Shown here piece by piece: positions 43,024 through 56,800 of a stretch of 64,000 nucleotides of DNA. The notes under the pieces were generated by a model that saw only the letters and a list, made by a program, of their open reading frames with translations, was not told the origin of the DNA and ran no database searches. Numbering within the stretch: position 1 is the stretch's first letter; each line of letters begins with the position of its first letter. The translations under genes and the position numbers were made by a program. This DNA comes from Yamagishiella unicocca (lineage: Eukaryota; Chlorophyta; Chlorophyceae; Chlamydomonadales; Volvocaceae): contig BDSL01000008.1 in the NCBI GenBank assembly GCA_003116995.1, positions 1,364,001 to 1,428,000 on the forward strand, given 5' to 3'.

Positions 43024-46000
43024 ATGCTACTTGACCCTTTTTCAGTGCATCGGTGGCCGATTGCCTTCAAGGCGAACCCGTTCGCCTCGAAGGGCGGTAT
43101 CTGCCGAGCACTTTCATCCAGCTGGAACAGTATGAAAGTATTCAAGTAAGAAACTTGCTTGATTGCGGCTTTGCGTCTGCTTTGCAAGCCACAGCGGTTC
43201 CGGCAAAACCTGCTGAGCACCGTTTGCGCCTCGCTAAAACGTTTGTTGCTATTGATTGCTGCAGGCCAAATTATCCATTGGACTCCAGGGCAACACAGCG
43301 CCGCTCCCTCGTAGGGCGCTTGGTATCCGATGTGCCGCGTCGCGTCACCGCTACGCGAGCGTCAAGGCCGCGCACCCAGAGCAAGAAAACAACCACCAGC
43401 CCATCCCCAAATGATTCAGTTGATTTTGTCTCGTCTGCGGCCGGCGACACGAGCGCAAGCGGCAAGGGGGCTGACATGCGTGCGGAACTCGATGCGGCAA
43501 CGGCAGGGAGCAGTGTTGCTGACACCGGTGCTCTCCAGCAACCTGCTGACGAGGCAGCGGCTGCAGCGGCGCCTAGTCGCCAGCGGGTGCGCCGATCAAA
43601 TGGAGCAAACGCCACGGGAGCGCCGCGCGCGCGGCGGGCCAGGTCCATCGGGCGGACAGTCAACACCAAGGACGCTATAGAGGAGGATAACGATGGAGCT
43701 GAACCAGGTGGCCCGGGTGGCAGTGTAGGTGGCGATGCTGGCGTTCTTGTTGTGGAGGAGGCGCCGATGCCCGCTCCAGCTGCAGCAACGGGCAAAGCGT
43801 CACGATCGCGAAGCCGGAAGCCGATCAGGCGTGGCAGTGATGCTGTTGGCGACGCCGACAGCACCGCTCGGTCGAGCCCAGTCGGTGGGGAAGGCGTCGG
43901 CGCCGCCGAGGGTAACGGAGGGGCTGAAGAGGAATTCCACGCTGCCCCGGTGACTGAAGCTCGTTCCAGCGGAGGGCTGCCACTGGAGGTTGTGCCGTTG
44001 CCCGCAGCAGCAGCGGAGGAGGGAGTGATGACAGTTGGGACAGCTGAATCCGCAGTAAAGGACATGGAGGCAGCGGAGGCAGCGGAGGCAGCAAAGGCAG
44101 CGGAGGCAGCGGAGGCAGCGGAGGCAGCGGAGGCAGCGGAGGCAGCGGAGGCAGCGGAGGCAGCGGAGGCAGCGGAGGCAGCGGAGGCAGCGGAGGCAGC
44201 GGAGGCAGCGGAGGCAGCGGAGGCAGCGGAGGCAGCGGAGGCAGCGGAGGCAGCGGAGGCAGCGGAGGCAGCGGAGGCAGCGGAGGCAGCGGAGGCAGCG
44301 GAGGCAGCGGAGGCAGCGGAGGCAGCGGAGGCAGCGGAGGCAGCGGAGGCAGCGGAGGCAGCGGAGGCAGCGGAGGCAGCGGAGGCAGCGGAGGCAGCGG
44401 AGGCAGCGGAGGCAGCGGAGGCAGCGGAGGCAGCGGAGGCAGCGGAGGCAGCGGAGGCAGCGGAGGCAGCGGAGGAAGTGGCTTCCCTACAGCCCAGCGC
44501 TAAGACGAGTGCAACCAAAGCTCCGCGCCGCAGCCGTAAGGCTGCGGTGGACTGGAAAGAGGCCACCGCAGCTGTAATGCGCAGGAGGCGCGTTATTGGC
44601 ACCGTTCAGGACCTGTCAGCTATGGTAAGTGCAGGGCGAGGACAGGGAGGCAACAGGGGTGCCTTGTATTGGGCAGCTACGTAAACATGCGCATGAATTT
44701 GGCACATAAGGGTAAAGGCACGGCATGTAACAGAAGGTCGCATGCATCTGGCAATGCGTGGTCCACGCTGGTAGTTTCAGGGGCTGATGCACGACGCGCA
44801 GCGGAACTGTCGACAGCTCCCGTGCTCATCAATCCCTGGCCCCTTTGGCTTGATCAACCGATGGTGTGCGCACAGAATTTGCGCATTAGACACGTTATGC
44901 GAGAATCGGAGCGGCGCCTGCTGGGCGACGTGGACACGGAGGTTGCTATCGAGCGCGCGCAAGTCCTCCTGAAGCACCTTCCCGCGGACAGCTTGAGGGG
45001 GCTTTTGCAAGCCGCGGCAGGCAGCGTGCTGCGCGAGGAACCCGACACCGTAATCGCCCGCCTAATTGCGCTGGGTGACGCTCTAGGGTCGACGGTGGTC
45101 GAGGTGATGGAGATGGTGGTCAGTCTCCCAACGCTCTACGTTATGGACATCACAAAGGTTCAATCCGCCGTGGCGGGGTTGGCGCGCGCGGCCGAGACGC
45201 GGCTGCATGCTACAAAGTGGGTTGCTGGGGATCGCAAATTTTCTTGACAGTGTCTACAGCGAAACTTTGTTGGTCGATTGCTTGCATGGCTTAGGGTTGA
45301 GGGACGTGTGCGCGTCGACGCATGCCTTCGACCCGCCTGCCCGACGTGTTATGGCGGGTTATCGCTTGTGCACATCCGCAGTGCCAAGAATAGGAGACCA
45401 GGTGTGGCGTGCACAAGCAGATGATAACGCTCCGGCAGTACTCCACAACTTACAACTCTGCAGGCCGCACAAGCTGGCGTGTGCGATGCTGCGCAACGAC
45501 CCGAGACTGCTGACGGCACGACTGGGTCCGATCGAGGAGAAGCTGGGTATTCTTGGCATGTACGCGGACGCGTCAGAAGCGGCGTCGTTCCTGGCGAGCA
45601 AGGGCTACGATGCTGAACTCGCTGCGAAGCCGCTGACGACGTGGTTGCGGAACAGCCTTGAAGTATGCCTCTGCCTGCAATACGTGCACGTGTAAGTGTA
45701 TGGCGTACGCCGCAGCTGGCGGCGTACAGCGGCGGGCATGTCCCCTGCCCATCCGCTTCACGTGTGTTAAACTACGCTCCACATGTGTACGATCCTTTGC
45801 ACCCACATGCTGCGCATAAAACGCCTGAGTCACCAGATACAGTCTTAGTGCAAGTGACCATGTGGCTGGGGCAGCAAGCCTGCCGCTGGACTGACCGTGG
45901 ACGACGCCTAGGCGTTTGGACCTTCATCACTCAGGCACCGCATGCTTGCCTTTACCTGCGCCGACGGCATCCTCCAGTCGTCAATTCGACCACCGTCTCC

Positions 46001-46342
46001 CTCTCTGGACACTAGGGAAGACGGGACACGGGAGGGCGGTGCGGACACGTGGGTGTGTGTCTTGACGCTTGCACGGACCGCGGAGCGTATGCTGCGTGCC
46101 GTCCAACTGTCTGGTGACCCCGTTGCAGGAAGGGACGTGAGTCGCTGCCATCTGGCAACTGGGACACCTTCATCCTGGCCGACAAGATCTTCTTTCTCGG
46201 TAGATACCGCCAGTGGCTAGCGAAAGAGCTGTTGAGGCGCAAGCTGGAGCGCGAGCTGGAGCGCAAGCTGCAGCGCAAGCTGCGCAACGGCGCGTCGTCG
46301 CAGGATCGGGTGCGACGAAATGCCAAGCCGGCCGCTTCCTAG
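43024..46342 (+). CDS. mTERF-like, probably organelle-targeted protein with Glu-Ala-Ala repeat
   Basis: Five exons, frame closed over 2,265 nt (754 aa): 43024-43145 (ATG), 43265-44624, 44876-45216, 45464-45691, 46129-46342 (TAG), all GT-AG. The N terminus (MLLDPFSVHRWPIAFKANPF and on) is basic, hydrophobic and Ser-rich, as in plastid or mitochondrial presequences. Residues ~45-490 are disordered, basic then acidic, with about 45 EAA repeats. Residues ~500-690 show the spacing of mTERF helical repeats: EEPDTVIARLIALGDALG, EMVVSLPTLYVMDITKV and AMLRNDPRLLTARLGP. mTERF proteins bind organelle nucleic acids and act in transcription or RNA maturation. The C terminus is strongly charged (RRKLERELERKLQRKLRNG), a likely nucleic-acid-binding helix. 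The mTERF call rests on repeat pattern only; another helical-repeat family is possible. Confidence 0.55.
44067..44475 (+). repeat. 9-bp coding tandem repeat (GCGGAGGCA), about 45 units, encoding (Ala-Glu-Ala)n
   Basis: Near-perfect GCGGAGGCA array; a single AAG (Lys) occurs in an early unit and GAAGTG ends it. It adds about 45 negative charges and is predicted helical. The near identity at DNA level points to recent expansion or ongoing slippage. Confidence 0.95.
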
Positions 46343-47869
46343 ACTACTGCTAGTACTGCCGGGAGGATCGCTGGCTCCCTGACCCGGTCGCAGCGGCACC
46401 GGCCGACAACAGTAGTGACCGGGGCACCAAGGTGGCCGTATCGTCCCGATGGCGGCCGCCTACCCCAACATCAGGTCGGATACATGCGACGAACAAACAG
46501 CGGCACGGGGTCGAGTGGAACAGGAATTGCGCTCTCCAGGCGCTTGACTGCGTCAGTGCTACGAATACTACTCGTGTGTGGAATCCGGCCTTGCGCCAAG
46601 CTTCCTGGCCTGCCCACAATAACGCACGCCCAGTTTGCCGTGATCGCCTCCAACGAGTAGGTGGCGCACGGCGGCACCAGAGGGGTGTCGCGCTCGGGGG
46701 GCTCAGACGGACCCTTTTTTAGTTTTTTTGTTGCCTTTTGTTGCCGCTTCGTAGAGGAGTTTGAGAGGGCTTGGCTGCTTGAATGGCTCTGTCGCCAAGT
46801 GCTGGCGGTGTGAGCATATGCTTGCTTGGAGGAGCGAGATCTCGGGCGGTCTGCGCGGAAGTTTGCCGCCCATTTGTTGTGGCGACGCCGTCCTGCGCGG
46901 TTGTGAGCCTTGTACGACACTCAACGTCGGCAACCTCGAAAAGGGCCCAACGTTTGCCAGGCGCATTGTCCCCTGCGCAAGGTTGGCAAATACATGCGCA
47001 AATATTAACAGGTCCAGGACATGGCATGCCTCGCGCTGCAGGCTGGCCGCACGGGGCGGTCTGTCAGCTGCTGCAGAAGTGCCTCCTCTTGCTTGGCTGC
47101 TGCGTGAGTAAGTTGACAGTGCTTAGGAGCAGTGGAAGTCCGTGCCATAAGTAGGAACCAGTCTGATGGCACCGCGAGAGGTGCCGCAGCTGAGGAATGT
47201 TTGGGCAGTTGTTGGAAGGCTGGACAAGGTCATCCGCCCCTGGTCCACCGGGCCTACCTGGGTGCGCCAGCTTAGTAATGCGGTTGTAATACGCAGGTCC
47301 GCCACTACATCAGCGTTATATGTTTGGAACCAATAGTGCGTGTACAGCCCCAGCTGCCCCAAAGGATATATGCTGGGATGTCCTGAAACGTCCCGGAACA
47401 GTGTGTTCACCCCTATGCACCCCGACCCTCGGGTCCTTTAACATCCTGCCGTGTGCGTTTCGAAACAACATGTTGGAATTTTAGATGAAGATGTTTGGCC
47501 ATGCTCAAGATGCCTGCTGCTCCCTTTGGCAAGCATGTACATGCTTGCCAAAAGGGGGCTACCCCAGTTATACGCAGCGCTACGCTTTATCCTTTTGAAG
47601 CATGCAAAATGAATACGCGTTTGGAGTTTGGGTGTCATGGACGTTAGGACAGGCTGATCACCGACAGCCTTGGATTTGAAAACTCCGCATGGAACCCGCT
47701 CCGGTGCAAATACTGGCTCTGAGCGACAGTGATCAGCTTTAAAGTACTACGTTAAATACTTTTGCCTTGTGCTGATGACACGGTTATGACCTTTGCTATG
47801 CATACCGTGTGAGCTAAGTGAACATCTAATACAAGGGCGCCAGCGCGGCCCTCCCTGCTCGTGATCACC
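46343..47869. other. Intergenic region upstream of the TOG gene
   Basis: About 1.5 kb without a supported gene. It contains a T-rich patch (46717-46740), a TGTAA at about 47283 that is rather far to serve the mTERF-like gene, and an inverted CTTGGCAAGCATGTACATGC / TGCCAA palindrome near 47526-47552 that could form a hairpin. Confidence 0.45.
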
Positions 47870-50800
47870 ATGTCGGATGATAAAGATGTTCGTGAACTGG
47901 CTGAGGCAAAGAAACTGCCGCTGCCGGAGCGCATAGCGCACACAAACTGGAAGGCGAGAGTTGCAGCCTACGAGGACATCGCCGCGGCTTGCAAGGAGAT
48001 GTATGACGATGCTGATCCACGGCTTTCAGAATTTGGTGCGCATGCGTTGCGTCGGGAATTTGTAGGTGGAGAACAAACGGCCACCAACGCAACCGCCCCG
48101 CGTTCATGCCCAATGTCGTAGCTCCACTCTTCTCCAAGGCCGTGTCGGAGCCCAATGCAGCAGCTGTGGATAAGGCTCTTGATGCGCTCGCAGCTTTCTT
48201 GGCGAAGGCACCCGAGCAGCTTGCCAGCAGGTGCTTACCTGGGTGGAGTTGGGGGAAGAAAACACGCACATACGCGCTGTTGGGATGCCCCCCGGCCACC
48301 GTAGACCAACCGCGATGTATGCGCGCCCACGCCTGCAGGATATGCGAGCGCACCTGCTCAAACATGGTTGCAAAATGCCTCAGTGCCAGGACCAGCACGC
48401 TTACCCGCGCGCTGGATGCCATGCTTCTGTTTATCGAGCTGGAGCAAGCAGATAAGGTTACGGTGAGCTCGAAGACTGGGCTTATATTGAATTGCTGCTA
48501 CATTGGGAAGTCGAGAGGAGGGCCTGTGACCTGATTCAGAGGAAGGGCTGGTTGGGTGTCACCCCCCATTTGATTCAGAGGAAGGGCCGCGTGGATGGCG
48601 TTCCCTCAACGCCCTTACCTCCTGCAGCGGGCTTAAGTATCTACTCCCTGTGCAATGAACCACCTGCATTCTATGTTGCTTTTACTGCGCAGGAGGCTCT
48701 CGTTTCGGGCCTTGCCAACAAGAATCCCAAGGCGGTAGTAGCTGCCTTGGAGCTCATTTACAATACCCTCAAGTGAGAACAATGTGGGGAATACGACAGA
48801 TACGTGATGAACCCTTGTGATGTGCCATGATCCTGGTTGGAGCCTAGGTTACGCTGTTGTCAAACACATACACCTTTCTCTTGCCCTACCTCGGATTTCC
48901 CTATGCGGAAACGCTTCCCTATGTCCCAACCGTTCGTTTTCTGTCGCAGCCTTTTCGGGCACCGTGTCGTGGCACCCCAGCCTATTATGAAGGCGCTGCC
49001 CGCACTCTTTGAGTCCAAGGACGGCAAGGCACGCGAGAAGGTCAAGGAGATCGTGGTATGTCGAATTGCAAAGCGCACTATACGGGCAACACAAATCATA
49101 TAAGCGCGTACCTGCAGCAGAATGCTTTTGAGGACCTATGCAGGCTCTGACCTCTGCCCACATGCAATTCTGAACCACACCACTCCCATGAACGCGCGAC
49201 GACGATGTCCAGGTGGAGCTGTCCCGCTGGATGGGCCCGGACGCGGTGCGGACGCTGCTATTCGACAAGATGCGCGACGCCATGCGCGATGACATCAACC
49301 GTGCCATGGAGGTCGCGGACCCTGCGCGTCAGCCGCAGCGCCTAACGCGCAAACAGCAGGCAAAGTCCGCCGATTTGCGTGAGCGGGGCCTGCCTGTCGT
49401 TGATGCAGTATATGCTGCTGCCCGCCCAGCGGCTGTGGTGGAGGACGCGCCCCCCCCAGAGGTGGGTAATGAAAATGGAGGTTTGTGCCATTCATGGCCT
49501 CCGGCCCCTAGAGGAGGTTATTGTTGTAAATTGAGGGGTGCGATACCGCTCGTCTGTGGCGCGGCTTCTGCTCCTGCTTACGCTGCGGCATTTCTTCTAT
49601 TGCCGTTGCTGTTTAAAGGCCGACCCATACGACTATGCGGAGGCTAAGAAGATCCTGCATGAGCTGAAGGCAGACAACTTCTGGGAGAAGCTGGAGGAAA
49701 AGAAATGGACGGAGCGCCGGGACGCCCTGCTGTTGCTGAAGGGCCTGGCAGACACGCCACGCATCGCGTCGGGCGACTACGGTGACCTGATGCGAGAGCT
49801 GCGCAAGGTGGGTGCAGAAGCCATCGTCTCGGGAAGTTGTGGTCGGCCGCAATCATGCGCACAGGAGCTGCACGTAGAAGCGCACACCAACTGAGCCGGA
49901 TCCTTCAGAACCTGCTTCGCCTGCATAACCTCCACTAACAAACGTGGCTTTGTCTTCCCGCGGATCGCGTCAGATGATCAGCAAAGACAGCAACGTGGTC
50001 GTGGTGGCGGAGTCCATCAACTGCTGTGGCCTGTTGGCCAAGGGCCTACGCAAGGATTTCTCATCTTGGGCCCGCAACCTGGCGGGGCTCATGTTAGAAA
50101 AGTTCAAGGTATGTCCCCTCGGGCTGCGTGCATAGCACATATGGAACATGCCGACTGATGACGTGATGCACAGCCTGTTCGTAAGAAAGTATGCCGTGGG
50201 AGTAGCTTTTTCGCAGTGGGCGAGAGTTGGTCTTGTGCTGAGGCTGTTAGCTTGGCTGTGATGTGCACGGGCCCCATCACATGGCCGTTCCTGGATGTAC
50301 CAGCTCGTTTACTTCATATGGTGGCACGATCCACAGGAGAAGAACAACATGGTGGGCAACGCTGTGACGGGCGCACTGACGTACATGCACAAGTACTGCT
50401 GGCACCTTAGCGATGTGCTAGAAGACTTCACAGGTAAGGGTGGAACTAGTCGCATGGATTACATTACATGCCCCATCGATTACGACGGGTAAGGTGTTAG
50501 GTTCCACACCTGGACTGCGTGTCGCTGCAACGATAGGACGCAAAAAGGAGGAGCGGATCTGGGGTAGTGCCTTGCAAGCAAGTCGTATCCCGACCCGAAT
50601 TGTTGCCTTGGAATAGTCGACCGGTCTGCGTTCGTAAATTTGTAGTCGATACCACAGCACCGCTGTGCACCCATTGCTCTGTAAGTGGCATGCTTGCGTG
50701 ACCCACTTGGGAATTATCGCAGAGGCTATGGGGCACGCCAATCCCAAAGTTAAGGAGGACACGTACAAGTGGCTGGCAAGCGCTGTGACCCAGGTGAGAT

Positions 50801-53800
50801 GATTGATCTGTGAGGGGCTATCCCAAGTTTGGACTGGTAGTGGCACGGAGTTACGACCTACACACACGCGCGGGAGACGTATATACTCATCCCTGCTGTG
50901 AACCAGGGTTGCTTCATTCGCAAATGCAATTCGTCTGCGAACCCGCGCAGGAGCCTAAGGCCAACTTCAAGCCGCTGGTGGCGCCCCTGATGGGTGCGGC
51001 TGCCAAGGGAGCAGAGGAGGCCTCTCCTGTGTTGCGCGAGGCTGCCATGAGCTTCATGGCGGCCTTTGCTGTGCGGGCAAGTAAACGCAACTCAGATGCG
51101 ACTGTATGTGTAATGCCTGCTAGGCTTCTATCATATGCTGAGCTAATGCATTTCCAGGCATTTCCTCAAATCTACCCAAAGTAACTTTGCAGGTAAAATG
51201 TGAAACGACCTGAAGCACGAACATACGATGTAGACTGCCATCACGAACGGGACCGTGTGATGCCACAACAAAATAACACGACGCAAAACGTGTGTGGGTG
51301 ATCTGTACTTGTCATGTCGCTCTTACTGCACGCACTGTGCCCCCCTCGATCCTCACGTAGTTCGGCAACACCGCCGTCCTCGACAAGTTCGGCGCCAAAT
51401 TGGATGACGTGCGGAAGAAGAAGCTGCAGGTCGGGTTGAAAGGCGTGCGGTACCGGTATTATAGCTAGCGCCGCGAGGGCGTGTGGAAACCTCTCCGTCC
51501 TGGTAATGGGTCGCAAACAGTTGCGAGGTCCTTTGCCAACGTGAACATGCACCGTCCTGTATTTGCCCTCCAGGATATGGTGGCGGAGGCCATGGACGGG
51601 GGGAGCGGTGCAGCAACCGCTAGCGCTGCGGCGGCCGCAGCCACTTCGGGATCAGGATCGGCTACGGCGGCGAACCCAGTAAGTAGCCCATGAGTTAAAA
51701 CGATCAATACATAGCTTCTTACAGCCACGTCGCCTTGACGATGCCCACGGCGGTTGTGAATACGCGGACGTATGTTTAAAGTGTTTCGAGGCGCGCAAGT
51801 AAGGCATCAGTCGATATTGGAGGGTCCAAACAGTCATGTGGACTTGGATTCTTTGTCACATTAACAGGCGGCACGGACGCCTGGTCCAGCGCTCAACCTA
51901 AAGTCGCGCCTCGGTACCACGGCACGGCCAACTACTGCTAAGGCGTCGTCGGCATCAGCATCCGCAGCTGCTGGCGGCAACAGCTCTGCACCTGCCAAGA
52001 AGCACGCGGGTAGGTTTTGTCGGTGGTCACTGTTCGCTGTGCATGTTTCGCTGCTACTGCGGCTTGGGACGTCGACTACAGCAAATGACGAAGATCGCGC
52101 GGGAAACTCTGTCGCTCAGGAGGCGGTGATGGCGACGACGAGGCCAGCCTGTCCTCAGGCACTCTATCACGTGATCAGGCGATAGCGGCCCTGACAGAGC
52201 TTGTCGGCGAGGCCACGGTGAAGGAACTGCAGGACGAGCAGTGGAAGGTACGGTGGCTGGACGTTGATTGCCGTCAACCGAAGCTCATGCTTGTCGTCCA
52301 ATCAGTCTAACTCCGTTTGGTGGTCGCCTCATTAGGTCCGTCTGGATGCCATGGAACGTGTGGTAGCCTACGTGGGCGAGCCAGGCGTCGCGGCTAGCAG
52401 CGGGAGTGTGCTCGTGCAGGCTACGTCACAGGTGCCAGGCTGGGGCGAAAAGAACTTCCAGGTAGGCAACAAACGGCTGTGGCTGTGGCTGTGTACCGAT
52501 CAGGCGATGCGCCCTGGGTCAGGGCAACCAGCTATGTAAGTCCGCACTGATGAATATCGCACAACTCGCGCCTTTAGGTGATGGCCAAGATGTTTGAAGG
52601 GCTGCGAGCCATTGCGGCAGGCTGTCCCTCCTTCAGCAAGCGCGACGCCTTCACGTGCATATGCGGCCTAATCGACAAGGTGAGCGTGGACGCCCTTGCA
52701 CCCTTTCCCTGCTGTTAGACACAGTTTACTGGCGGCTTGCTGCGTCAAGCGTAACTTGTGCACCGTGGTAATCCTTTTGACCAGGTCGGGGACCTGAAGC
52801 TGAAGCAGCCCAGCTTCGACACGTTGACGAGCTTTGCGGAGGCAGTGGGGCCGCAGTTCGTCATGGCACAGCTGCACAAGAAAGCAGCGCCGCATAAGAA
52901 CCCAAAGGTGCAAAGTGAGGCCATCAACTGGATTGCGCGTGCCATCAGCGACTTTGGCATTGCTTGCACGGACGTTCGGGCGTTGCTGGACTGGGCCAAG
53001 GAGGACCTGGGGTCCGCCAACGCCGGCGTACGCAACGCGGCCATCCAGCTGCTGGGCTTAATGTACCGGTAGGTAATACGGAAGAACGATGCAGGGAGGC
53101 AGAAGACATAGCGGTGCTGGCCTGATTCCTCTCTGCCTATGTTATTATACCGAATGGTTTCATCCTGGGACAGCCAGGCGTGCCACTTATGAGCGCGTAA
53201 GACGGGCTTAACGGTAAGCTTCTTTTTGTGCCGCTGGTGGGCTTCAGGTTCCTGGGACCTGCCCTGGGCGACATGATTCGGGCAGACGTGAAGCCGGCGC
53301 TCATGACTGCCATTGACGGGGAGTTTGCGAAGAATGCGGACCTGCCCAAGCCCGAGCCCACGCGCTTCTCGCGCGCCGCAGCACCCGCCCGCGCTGGAGC
53401 TGGGGGTGGCAAGGGCGGTGGTAAGGCTGGTGCTGGCGGCGGTGCTGGTCAGGCAGGCGGCGGCGCCGCCGCCGCCACTGCGTTTGACCCTGACGACCTG
53501 CTGCCGCGCACGGACATTAGCAACCTCATCACGGGCGACCTCGTCACACAGCTTAGCAGCAGCAACTGGAAGGAGCGCAAGGCGGGACTGGACGCCATTG
53601 AGACGATCCTGACGCAGGCTGGCAACCGCATCCAGCCGCAGGTGGGCAAGGCAGCATTTAGAACAGCAAGCATCCATGTACGTGTACTTTGCCCTGCACC
53701 TGTTGTCATTCATCGAGCACTGTTCCTTCCTTAATTTGGCTTCCAATCGGAGCATATTCTGGCCTGAGCGACCTTGCACTATTGTCGCATTGTTGACTCC

Positions 53801-56800
53801 CCTTGATGTGCCCTTGTAGACGGGCGATCTCCTTCCGGAGCTGAAGAAGCGCATGGCCGACTCAAACAAAAACCTGATCACCCAAGCGCTTATCGTGCTC
53901 GGCCGGATTGCGAAGGCCATGGGCCGTGCGATCGACCGTCAAGGCCGGCAATTGCTTGCACCCGCTGTAAAGAACATCACGGATCAGAAGCAGACGGTAT
54001 GTGACTCGCAATGCGTGTTGCCAGGCGCACCTGATGACCCACATGCTTCCAAGCAACGTCATTCGGTTATGCATGTGACCTTTGTGCGGTCTGTATAGGT
54101 GCGCTCAGCGGTCACGGAGATGCTGGATGCATGGGTCGGCGTGACGGCGGCAAGCTGCGTCATGCCTGACGTCACGGAGGTGAGCTCTCGTGGAGGACAC
54201 TTCAGCCCCAACACCTGCTCTGCGACTGGTGTATTGTGTACTAGAGGCGCCTACTTGCCCCAACCACCAACTGCCCCTTGCAGTTTTACGGTAGCTCCAA
54301 GATCACAGCTGACGGTAAGGCGGAGACCCTCAAGTGGCTTGCTGCGCTTGTGGCTGGCGGGAAGGTCGGCGACAGCGTGTCGGACGCGCTGCGCATTGGA
54401 GCACTGGGTGGAGTAGACAAGGCCGTTGAGGTCCGGGACGCCGCGACGAAGCTCATGGTCGCCCTTGTCGAGGTGCGTTTGCTAAAACAAAAATCCCTAC
54501 CTTCACAGTAGCAACCGCTTCACCGCTCTGTACAAGAGACAATTTGGATCGCATTAATGCACAAATTCATTTACCCTGGCTTTATTCGCCATCTCTTGCT
54601 CATCGGCGGTGGTGTTTCCCATGCGTACAGACGGTCGGGGCCGCGGAGCTCGGTGCAGCGGCGCAAAATTTCGACGCGCAATCGCGCAAGGTCTCAATGG
54701 ACGCGATCACCAAGGTCACGGGCGCCCCTGTGCCCGTCGCTGCGTCGGCTGCTTATGGGGCAGCAACCTCAAGCAGGCCTGCTGCATCGTCGGCGGTAGG
54801 TTTCACGGGGGTTGCTCTGTTGTTAACTTGTTTCAGGAGTCCTGCGTGGCGCGGCGTAATGTGTCCTGCCCGGGCGCCCTTTATATACACCCTATCATGT
54901 GCAGGTTCGCAGTTCAACCACCTCGCTCCGGTCCTCCACCACGGGGCTCCCTAAATCGACCCTGGGAGGCGTATCTCGCCCGTCGACGGCCAAGCCGGGA
55001 CTACCTGCCAAGTAAGCGCACAATAGTTGCGTGCTGTTGCGGCGTGGGAGGTTTGGTGCAGGCGTGGCAGTGCAGCAAGTGGCATGAAATGAAATGCAAT
55101 CAACAAGCCACATGTCCCCGGCCTCGTTACAGGTCCATCTTGGGTTCAAGCATGGCGTCAGGGGCGGCCACCGACGGACCACTGCTTATGCCGGATAACC
55201 GCAAGGAAGAGCGAGCCAAGAAGGTCCGACACCTCGCCGCTTTGTGGGGTTGGTGCCACGCACATGGGAACGTTGCCTCATTCATGATCGCCGCACGAGG
55301 AAATCCCGTTATCCCGCACGAGGAAATCCCGTTATCCCGTTATCTGGTTGGTGGCGCAACCTATTGCCGACGTGTTTGCCACGCAGGGTCGGTTCCGGCC
55401 AGCCAAGCTGCAGATCATGCCTGATGAGCCGCAAACCCTGGAGGCCGAGTTCACGCCCATGTTGTGTCCGGCATTGCGGGCCGCAGCTTTCAGCAAGGTA
55501 TCGTATGCTTACGCGCCCAGCTGCCCATCAGTCGACTAGTACCCAATACGTTTGTGCCTGGCATAGCTTATGGCACAGGTCCCAGCACATATTGGTCGAA
55601 ACTTACTGTAGCAACGGCACATGTCCACAGGACTTCAAGAAGCATTGCGAGGCCGCCGACATGGTCACCAGGGCCCTGCCCGTCATGTACGACGATGTAA
55701 TTGCGATCGTGGACCTGCTGTTCAGGTAACTATGGGTTAAGATCGTGGGCATACGTCAGGTGTGACTTACAGTTCATGTTGAGGTTCTGGTGCATGTAAT
55801 GTGGGTTTCAACTGTATGATACCCTTACATCCGTAGGATTGACGCATTCCTGATTGCAAAAATAAACCCAGGTGGTCAACGCTGCGCATCCTGGAGTCCA
55901 ACACGGCGTCGCTCGTTAAGGTCTTGGAGATGCTGAAGCTGCTGCTGGAGATGATGATTGAGCATGGATACCGGTAAGAACTCACGTATAAGATGGTTCA
56001 GCCCTAAAGCCACCGGAGTTTAGGCTGACGCATCGCTTGCTCTCGCGCGCGCCTTACGGTTGGTCGCCTGGGATGCAGGATATCGGAGTACGAGGCAAAG
56101 CTGATCCTGCCGGCTCTGGTCGAGAAGTCCGGGCACAACCAGGACAAGCTCAAGGTGAGGCTTCCCGCCCGAACGTCCCCATCAAGAACATGAGACCCGC
56201 GCCGTTGCCGTTGACACAGTAATTGAGTCCGGACCGCTCCGCATGCTCCCGATTGAACCCAAACGTCCTTGCCGCCCTTACAACAGGCTGAGCACCGTGA
56301 GCTCCTAAAGCGTTTTGCGCTGGTGCACTCGCCAGTCAAGGTCGTGGCGTACATCAAGGTGATCGCAGTAGCTGTGCTGGACTGAACACCTATATGCTCG
56401 CTTCTCCAACTTGCATACGCTCGATTGCTTCACAGTCAGTGCGTCTTTGTGTCTCCCACGTAACCTCGGTCTGCATGTACAACTAACAGGACGGCCTGGA
56501 GTCCAAGAACAGCAAGACACGTGTCGTATGCCTGGACGAGATTGCGGCCATGGTCGAGCGTACGGGGCCCATCATCTACCGCGGTTCTGCCGCCGCAGGC
56601 ACTAGCGGCCGGCCAGCCAGTGCTGCTGCCAACGACACCGTGATGGCGGCTGTTGCGCGGCTGGTGGCCGAACGCGACACGGCCGTGCGCGCCGCATGCC
56701 TTGGTGTCATGGAGACCCTGTACTGCATCGAGGGGCTGGGTGAGGAGGCGTCAGCGGCGAGGGAGGCCAGCTGGAAGCACTACGCGTACTTCTGTTGTTA

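Noticed and set aside
43271..44602. 443-codon minus-strand frame of Ala-Ser-Ala repeats
   Set aside because: Antisense shadow of the GCGGAGGCA array in the mTERF-like exon.
45935..46113. Open frame as an additional mTERF-like exon
   Set aside because: It would leave a 15-nt intron before the 46129 exon and does not fit phase; direct splicing 45691 to 46129 with GTAAGT donor keeps the frame.
47526..47552. Hairpin near 47.5 kb as a terminator or tRNA-like gene
   Set aside because: Palindrome only; no tRNA boxes, no gene immediately upstream that needs it.
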